Assembly (NCBI RefSeq): GCF_000974445.1
Contig: NZ_BBOJ01000003.1
Location: 62,001-126,000 of the forward strand
Length of the DNA: 64,000 nucleotides
Reading direction: 5' to 3'
Source: Lentzea aerocolonigenes
GTDB lineage: Bacteria > Actinomycetota > Actinomycetes > Mycobacteriales > Pseudonocardiaceae
Every line of letters starts with the position of its first letter. The stretch's first letter is position 1. Below the pieces are notes generated by a model. It did no database searches. It worked only from the letters and a program-made list of their open reading frames with translations, and was not told the origin of the DNA. The position numbers were made by a program, and so were the translations under genes. Below, one piece after another: positions 58,951-64,000 of the stretch.

Positions 58951-59352
58951 GTGAAGACATTGCTCGTGGTGCTCGGCGTCGTGGCGGTCGTCGGTGGCGG
59001 GACCGTCGTCCTGGTCAACTCGTTCGGCGGCTGGAACACGCTGATCGGCAAGGCCTGGGCGATCACCTACGAGGTCCAGGCCCAGCCCGCCGAGACGGCC
59101 GTCGACGTGACGTACACCGAGTCGCCTGACCGGTACCGCAAGGAAGCGCCGCGGACGGTCACGGTCTCGAAGCCGCTGCCGTGGACGTACGAGGCCGTGA
59201 TCAACTACGGCGAGAAGGCCGAGGTTTCCGCGACGCCCAAAGGTGATCAGGTGCTGACGTGCCGGATCCTGCTCGACGGGATCAAGGAGCTCGCCAAGGC
59301 CACCGCCGCGCCCGGTCAGCAGGTGAGCTGCAAGGCCGTGACGGCCACCTGA
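58951..59352 (+). CDS. MmpS-like membrane-anchored protein
   Basis: The 133-residue protein has one N-terminal membrane segment (LLVVLGVVAVVGGGTVVLV) and an extracellular domain with AITYEVQ, AVDVTYTESPDRY, the KPLPWTYEAV strand and two cysteines (TCRILLDG, VSCKA). This resembles MmpS accessory proteins, whose Ig-like domain has VTYEVTG and LPW motifs, but no MmpL transporter is adjacent. It sits between the sheath and SPFH genes with the stop codons of it and the SPFH gene touching. An exposed anchor or surface sensor is inferred. Confidence 0.68.
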   Translation: MKTLLVVLGVVAVVGGGTVVLVNSFGGWNTLIGKAWAITYEVQAQPAETAVDVTYTESPDRYRKEAPRTVTVSKPLPWTYEAVINYGEKAEVSATPKGDQVLTCRILLDGIKELAKATAAPGQQVSCKAVTAT

Positions 59353-60924
59353 TCATTCCTCCTCCGGCCTGTCCCCGGACTCGATCTGGCCGTTCTTGCG
59401 GCGGTCGAGCCCCTCGATCTGCTCGGCGTTGAGACTCTTGAGCGTGTCCCTGAGCATCTCCTGGCCGATGACCGTGGGGACGATGCTGCCGGCCGCGCCG
59501 ACGTCGCCGATGTAGGTGTTCGGGCTCTGCATCTTGGCGAGCTCGCCCATCACCTCCTTCATCCCGACGAACTCGGCTCCGAGGACTTCGGCCCGCTTCT
59601 TGATCTCGGCCACCGGGACGGCGACCTCGATCTCGTCGGTCGCGAGGCGGATGCGCCTGATCTCCTCCTCGAGCTCGGCGTTCCTGCGCTGGTAGCCCAA
59701 CTCCTCCTGCCGGTCGCGCTCCTCCGCCTTCCTGCGCCGCCGCTGGTCGAGCTCCGGGTTCTCGGGCTCGAAGTCGCTCAGCGTCGTGCGGCCCGCCTGC
59801 ACGCCCCACTCGCCGAGCGCCTCCGCGACCCTGGACTCCAGCTCCATCCGCACCTCGTTGTGGCTCTCGAGGAACCGGAGCACCTCGTACTCCGAGGCGC
59901 AGCTGTGGAAGTAACCCTCCACGGTGCGGCCGAGCACGCGTGCGACGAACCGCTGCACGGGAGTGGGGCTCTGCACGTCACCCAGCCCCGTCATGTCGGT
60001 GTCCTCGCCGAACCGGCGCACCAGTCGCGGAGCCGCCTTCGCCGGGATGCGGATGATCTGGGACATCGTGAACCTGATGCGCTCGCCCTCGACGTTGACG
60101 ACGATCTGGCCCAGCGCGGCGTCGAACCGGTCGGTGTACTCGCCCTCCTTGCGCTGCCACTCCAGCGTCAGCTCACGGGTGGGGATGATCGCGACGCGCG
60201 CGAACCACGGGTTGATGCGGTACACACCGCCGTGTGACAACGTTTCAGCCTGAGCGCCGCGGCGACCACCGTTGGCGAGGAACTCCCACGGCTTCTGGAA
60301 GCTGAAATGCCCCTCCACGACCGGGCCGACGGCGTTGGTGTTCTCGTCCTCGTCGGGTGCTTCGCCGTGCCTGGCGATGACGACCCCGGTGGCACCTTCC
60401 GGGACGCTGATCTCCGTCAGGTCGGACCGGGTGACCTCGTACTTCTCCTCGTCTCCCAGCGTGTCGACCGTGATGACCTCGAACAGCGCCGGGTTGATGT
60501 CGTAGTAGGCACCGCCGGGCAGCACCATCGGCTGCTTGCCCATCTGCCCGCCGCGCAACAGGAACTTCCTGCCGTCCTGGAAGTAGTCGCACTCGACGTG
60601 ACGGCACAGCGTCTCTTCGACCGACGGAACCGCGCCGACTTTCGCGATGACGAGGCCGATGGTGCCGGGCGGGACGTAAGTGCGTTCGACGGCCTTCACG
60701 CGGTACAGCAGCGGTGGCAGCAGGTACCGGCGATCGGCCTGGAGCGTGTGGACCTGCACGCCCTGGCCGCCGTGCACCCGCACCGGGTACTTCTCGTTCT
60801 TGAGGCTGCCGAACCGCTTGTAGACCAGGCCGATCTTGCCGGTCGGCACCGACTGGTAGCCGGTCGCCGCCACCACGAGTCCCGCGATGGCGGCGATCAC
60901 CAGAACGACGATCAGGAAGTCCAT
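59353..60924 (-). CDS. SPFH (flotillin/stomatin-like) membrane scaffold protein
   Basis: A 523-residue protein: one N-terminal membrane helix (MDFLIVVLVIAAIAGLVVAA), two SPFH-like beta-rich units with VPTGKIGLVYKRFGSL and PPGTIGLVIAKVGAVPS, a third with VPEGATGVVIARHG, then a long charged coiled coil from DQRRRRKAEERDRQEELGYQ and a terminal helical region. SPFH proteins form ring- or cage-like membrane scaffolds. ATG 60924 overlaps the TIR-GUN4 stop as TGATG, so the two are translationally coupled and probably made together. Confidence 0.84.
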   Translation of the reverse strand: MDFLIVVLVIAAIAGLVVAATGYQSVPTGKIGLVYKRFGSLKNEKYPVRVHGGQGVQVHTLQADRRYLLPPLLYRVKAVERTYVPPGTIGLVIAKVGAVPSVEETLCRHVECDYFQDGRKFLLRGGQMGKQPMVLPGGAYYDINPALFEVITVDTLGDEEKYEVTRSDLTEISVPEGATGVVIARHGEAPDEDENTNAVGPVVEGHFSFQKPWEFLANGGRRGAQAETLSHGGVYRINPWFARVAIIPTRELTLEWQRKEGEYTDRFDAALGQIVVNVEGERIRFTMSQIIRIPAKAAPRLVRRFGEDTDMTGLGDVQSPTPVQRFVARVLGRTVEGYFHSCASEYEVLRFLESHNEVRMELESRVAEALGEWGVQAGRTTLSDFEPENPELDQRRRRKAEERDRQEELGYQRRNAELEEEIRRIRLATDEIEVAVPVAEIKKRAEVLGAEFVGMKEVMGELAKMQSPNTYIGDVGAAGSIVPTVIGQEMLRDTLKSLNAEQIEGLDRRKNGQIESGDRPEEE

Positions 60925-61859
60925 CAGCCTCTTACCCCGCTGTTCCGCAGTCGTGTGTGGACGGCCATCACGGTGTCCGTCCACTTGTCGTGCCAGCTCT
61001 CGAACCGTTCGAGCTGGGGGTTGCGCATCGTCGGGAAGAAGCCCGGCGGAAAGAAGTCGGTGGCGACGAGTTCCTCGTAGACGGGGGAAACCTCGCCGCG
61101 CAGGCCTTTCCAGCCCACCGACAGGGCCAGCCCGAGGAAGTCGCGGTGCCGGCCGGGCGGCGCTCCGGGCGGTGGTCCGGGGTGCCGCGCCAGCTGAACG
61201 CCGAATCCCTGCTGTCCCTGGGAGAACTTCGACCAGACGGTGTCGATGTCGGCGAGCAGGCCGGTCGGCAGCCGCGCGCTGTCGGTCCGGCGCAGCCAGC
61301 CCTTGTCCAGTCGCTGCACGGCGTCGAGCAACAACGACGTCGTCAGGATGTCCGCGTGCACGAACTGGCCTTCTTCCAACGCGTTGCGCAGCTTGCGCAA
61401 CGAGGTCTCCGAGGGCACGACCGCCACCGGCACCACGGGACTCGGCCGCTGGGTCGGCGGCGGCGCGGCGTGGCCGTCCAGCAGGTCCCGCAGCCTGCGG
61501 ATCTCCTGCTCGCCCGGCAGCCCGCCGTCCCGCGCGTCGAAGAAGTTCGTGGCGGCCAACAGGAAGTGCCGGTATCCGCGCAGCAGGATCGGCAGGAACG
61601 GCCGGCCGTAGCGCTGGCCTTCGAGGATCTCCCGTTCGACCCACTCCGACTGCTCGGAGGCGGGCGACATGATCACGATGATGGCGGGCGCGGCGGCCAG
61701 CCGGTCGCGGATCTCTCCCGGCACCCTGGTGCCCCAGCCGAGCTTGGCGTCGAGCCACACCGGGAGGTCCGCTGCCTCCAGGTGCTCGGCGAGCCGCTTC
61801 ACGTACGCCGCGTCCGCCTGCGTGTACGAGAGGAAGAAACCGGGTGGTCCAAACGACAT
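60924..61859 (-). CDS. TIR-GUN4 fusion protein
   Basis: Two domains in 311 residues. The TIR domain (about 5-125) has FFLSYTQADAAYVKRLAEHL, WLDAKLGWGTRVPGEI and SEWVEREILEGQRYGRPFLP; E77 aligns with the catalytic glutamate of NAD-cleaving TIR proteins such as SARM1. The second domain (about 153-300) resembles GUN4, with LRKLRNALEEGQFVHADILT and LPTGLLADIDTVWSKFSQGQ plus GFGVQ. GUN4 binds tetrapyrroles in phototrophs. ATG 61859 follows TAGCTT by 5 bases (leaderless); an upstream ATG at 61916 is possible. A tetrapyrrole- or ligand-gated NADase is hypothesis. Confidence 0.83.
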   Translation of the reverse strand: MSFGPPGFFLSYTQADAAYVKRLAEHLEAADLPVWLDAKLGWGTRVPGEIRDRLAAAPAIIVIMSPASEQSEWVEREILEGQRYGRPFLPILLRGYRHFLLAATNFFDARDGGLPGEQEIRRLRDLLDGHAAPPPTQRPSPVVPVAVVPSETSLRKLRNALEEGQFVHADILTTSLLLDAVQRLDKGWLRRTDSARLPTGLLADIDTVWSKFSQGQQGFGVQLARHPGPPPGAPPGRHRDFLGLALSVGWKGLRGEVSPVYEELVATDFFPPGFFPTMRNPQLERFESWHDKWTDTVMAVHTRLRNSGVRG

Positions 61860-61864
61860 GCCGC

Positions 61865-61870
61865 AAGCTA
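61865..61870 (-). promoter_or_regulatory. Candidate -10 element for leaderless TIR-GUN4 operon
   Basis: On the minus strand TAGCTT fits TAnnnT and ends 5 bases before ATG 61859, with no ribosome site. The same arrangement precedes the STAND and MmpS-like genes. Confidence 0.42.
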
Positions 61871-61974
61871 TCCGCGGTTCGGCCAGATGGGACAGCGGAG
61901 TCCGCTGATTGTCCATCAATTGGCCAGTTCGCTTCACCCTCTCGGAGCAGGCTCCGCGAACTGGCCGTCGCGCG

Positions 61975-62271
61975 TCACGCGGTGAGCACCGGCGCGGCCG
62001 CCAGGCCCAGGGGACGTTCGGCGAACGCCTGCTCGGTCGCCACCGGGTAGCAGTGGTTCTCGCTCGCGTCACCGAGAACCGTGTCGACCCAGCCCTGGAC
62101 CGGTGTCAGCGAATCCGCCTCCCACAGGCAGGTGACCTCGGTCAGGTCCTCGCTCGGGTAGAACTGGAGCACCTTCACGCCCTCCGGCGCCCCGTCTCCC
62201 GAGATGAGCCGCTGCCCGCGCTCGAAAGCCGCCTCGGGGTTCTTGATGTGGTGGTGGACGACGATGTACAT
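61975..62271 (-). CDS. Small ferredoxin-fold-sized protein, unknown function
   Basis: A 98-residue soluble protein starting MYIVVHHHIKNPEAAFERGQ at ATG 62271, 8 bases after GAGG. The alternation of short strands (VKVLQFYPSED, LTEVTCLWEA) and helices (LTPVQGWVDTVLGD) suggests a dimeric alpha-beta barrel like Dabb or DUF4242 proteins; a HHH cluster and two cysteines could bind a metal. No family is assigned. It is 120 bp downstream of the LuxR-type regulator on the same strand. Confidence 0.7.
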   Translation of the reverse strand: MYIVVHHHIKNPEAAFERGQRLISGDGAPEGVKVLQFYPSEDLTEVTCLWEADSLTPVQGWVDTVLGDASENHCYPVATEQAFAERPLGLAAAPVLTA

Positions 62272-62391
62272 GGCGTGTGCCTCCTCGTTCGAGCTGATGG
62301 GCACGACGCTAGGCAGGACGGGCCACGCCCCGCCTCGCTCGGATTCACCAACTCGGGCGGGAACTCCCATCACCAGCATTGACCACACGTC

Positions 62392-63999
62392 TCAGGCGAG
62401 GTGGTGTTCGTGGGCGAACGCGCCCGCCGCGGTCCGCGAGGACACACCGAGCTTGCCGAAGATGTTCTGCAGGTGCCGGGCCACCGTGTGCTCGCTGAGG
62501 AACAGGACCGCCGCGATCTCGCGGTTGCTGCGGCCGGTGGCGACGAGCCGGAGCACCTCGATCTCGCGGTCGCTCAGGCCGTGCCGCGCCCCGGTTTCCT
62601 GCGGGAGAGACTCCACGTCCGGCCGTGCGCCGAGTGCCGTGAACGTCTCCAGCGCCGCCTGCAACTCCAGGCCGGACGACTCGTGATCGCCCAGCAGCGC
62701 GCACGCCCTGGCGATCAGCACACGGCTGCGGGCGGCGTCGTACGGCGCCTCGATCCGTTGCCACGCCTGCCAAGCACGTCGTGACGCGGTCAGCGCCGCC
62801 TCGGGATCGCCCGCTGCCAACGCCAGCGCACCCCGGGCCTGCCAGGACATCGCGTCGATCGCCTCGTTCTCCTGCTGCCGGGCGATCTCGGCGAGCTCAC
62901 GGCACGCACCGGCGGCCGCGTCGAGGTCGCCTGCCACCAGCACGATCTCGACGTAGGCCGGCAGCAGCGCGGCGCGGGGCAGCCCGCGGGACGTCTCCGC
63001 CACGATCCTGCGGATCATCGCGACCGCCGTGTCGGTCCTGCCCTGTGCCAGACGCAGCAGCGCGTGACCTGGTTGTGGTTGCCTGCCCAGGGAACTGGCC
63101 CTGCGGTAGGCGTTCTCGGCCAGAGCGAACTCTCCGCGCAGGCGGCGGACCTCACCCTCGCGGTACGCGGCGTCCCCGCGCGCCAGCTGGTTCAGCGCGC
63201 CTCTGGTGAGCTCCTCGCTCACGTGACCGAGTTCCACCAGCGCGTCGTCCCACGCCCCGCCCAGCGTCATGACCTCCGCGCGGTGCACCAGGCAAACACC
63301 CTTGTGCGCCACCATGTCCGGCTGACGCGCACACCACCGCGTGAGTGCGGAGGTCCACTCCTTGACCCGGCGCAGCTGGTAGACCTCGCGGCAGAAGGAG
63401 ATCGTGTTGCAGTACACGATCCCGGCGACGATCGGCGAGAGCTCGCCCGAGGTGACGGCGACCATCGTCTCGTCGATCAACCGCAGGCCGTCCGGCAGAC
63501 GCCCGAGCCTCACCAGCGAGTGCCCCTGCTCCATCATGCCCAGCGCGACCAGGTCCTCGTCGCCGAAGCGTTCGCCGACCTCCACGACCTGGGCGGCCAG
63601 CGCGCCCGCCGCCTCGATCTCGCCGTTGATGAGGTTGCCGAGCATGTCCGTCAGCAGCACGTAACCGCGCTCGGCGACGTCACGCCCTTCCCGCTCGAAC
63701 AGCCGCCGCGCACGGGCGAACCAGCCCTGCGCCGGCGCGATCTGCCCGCGGAACAACCAGCTGTGCCCGATCCAGAACGCGCACCGCACCGCCCGCGTCG
63801 GCGCACCCGCCCCCAGATGGGCCCGATGCGCCCGTTCCAGGGCGCTGACGTACTCGTCGTCCCGGCCGAGCATGTACGCGGTCTGTGCGAACAGCTCCAG
63901 GTCCGCCGCCTCCCGGGCCGTCCCGGCCAACGCGGCGTGAGCCTCCCGCCAGTTCGCCTCGGCGAAACACCGGCGCCCGTGTTCGAGGTCAGTTTCCAC
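62392..63999 (-). CDS. LuxR-type regulator with TPR-like repeats
   Basis: At least 535 residues, mostly helical TPR-like pairs (for example RAVRCAFWIGHSWLFRGQIAPA and ALLRLAQGRTDTAVAMIRRI), ending in a LuxR-type DNA-binding domain: LSDREIEVLRLVATGRSNREIA, then LFLSEHTVARHLQNIFGKLGVSSRTAAGAF. It resembles the C-terminal part of LAL/MalT-type regulators without the N-terminal ATPase. GTG 63999 is one base from the window edge, so the true start may lie further out and an upstream ATPase domain cannot be excluded. Confidence 0.82.
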   Translation of the reverse strand: METDLEHGRRCFAEANWREAHAALAGTAREAADLELFAQTAYMLGRDDEYVSALERAHRAHLGAGAPTRAVRCAFWIGHSWLFRGQIAPAQGWFARARRLFEREGRDVAERGYVLLTDMLGNLINGEIEAAGALAAQVVEVGERFGDEDLVALGMMEQGHSLVRLGRLPDGLRLIDETMVAVTSGELSPIVAGIVYCNTISFCREVYQLRRVKEWTSALTRWCARQPDMVAHKGVCLVHRAEVMTLGGAWDDALVELGHVSEELTRGALNQLARGDAAYREGEVRRLRGEFALAENAYRRASSLGRQPQPGHALLRLAQGRTDTAVAMIRRIVAETSRGLPRAALLPAYVEIVLVAGDLDAAAGACRELAEIARQQENEAIDAMSWQARGALALAAGDPEAALTASRRAWQAWQRIEAPYDAARSRVLIARACALLGDHESSGLELQAALETFTALGARPDVESLPQETGARHGLSDREIEVLRLVATGRSNREIAAVLFLSEHTVARHLQNIFGKLGVSSRTAAGAFAHEHHLA

Positions 64000-64000
64000 G

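Overview
This is a high-GC actinomycete chromosome segment: GTG and ATG starts, frequent 4-bp stop/start overlaps, TetR/SARP/LuxR regulators and type VII secretion-like genes. Gene content and gene pairings recall the cholesterol catabolic region of Mycobacterium tuberculosis (Rv3520c-Rv3574) and Rhodococcus. The SARP regulator, small secreted proteins, GH54-lectin enzyme and EndoU toxin suggest a filamentous Pseudonocardiaceae (Lentzea/Saccharothrix-like) host; that placement is inference.

About three quarters of the window is one steroid-degradation supercluster. Side chain: FadD4-like ligase (partial), two LLM-type putative F420 oxidoreductases, a DUF35 protein with Ltp4/Ltp3 aldolase-like partners (1-6004), CYP125 and FadA5 (7675-10156), a MaoC hydratase (44632-45459), and the FadE34-ChsE1-ChsE2-ChsH2-ChsH1-Ltp2 operon (47043-53434). 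Rings A/B: KstD, KshA, a small Cys protein and KshB (40714-44621), and a continuous eight-gene minus-strand run flavoprotein-HsaE-G-F-A-D-C-B (33016-40585). Rings C/D: two SDRs, EchA20, IpdA, IpdB, IpdC (14974-19954), then FadA6, KstR2, IpdF, FadE30 facing FadD3, a hydratase and three FadE genes (19938-28890). Both master repressors are present: KstR (53561-54169) and KstR2 (21097-21693). I could place eight KstR-type boxes (TNNAACNNGTTNNA, some with one mismatch) and two KstR2-type boxes at the divergent promoters. The genes together take a sterol from side-chain activation to propionyl-CoA, acetyl-CoA and pyruvate.

Unrelated cargo sits at the joints between the catabolic blocks: MarR/RibA with a long inverted repeat (6440-7664); a SARP regulator, an atypical kinase and two secreted four-cysteine proteins (10140-14808); a type VII secretion-associated set ending in an EndoU-type toxin and probable immunity gene (28918-31783); a MerR/methyltransferase pair (31780-33030); and a secreted GH54 arabinofuranosidase with a ricin-type lectin (45446-46885).

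The most unusual stretch is 54357-61859, to the right of kstR: a DUF4062-STAND-HEAT NTPase, an orphan contractile-tail sheath protein, an MmpS-like membrane protein, an SPFH (flotillin-like) protein and a TIR-GUN4 fusion translationally coupled to it. No tail tube, baseplate or phage genes accompany the sheath. I flag this as a candidate uncharacterised membrane-associated conflict or signalling system. The window ends with a small ferredoxin-fold-sized protein and a TPR-LuxR regulator. No tRNA, rRNA, CRISPR array, insertion sequence or stretch of more than 300 bases without a gene was seen.
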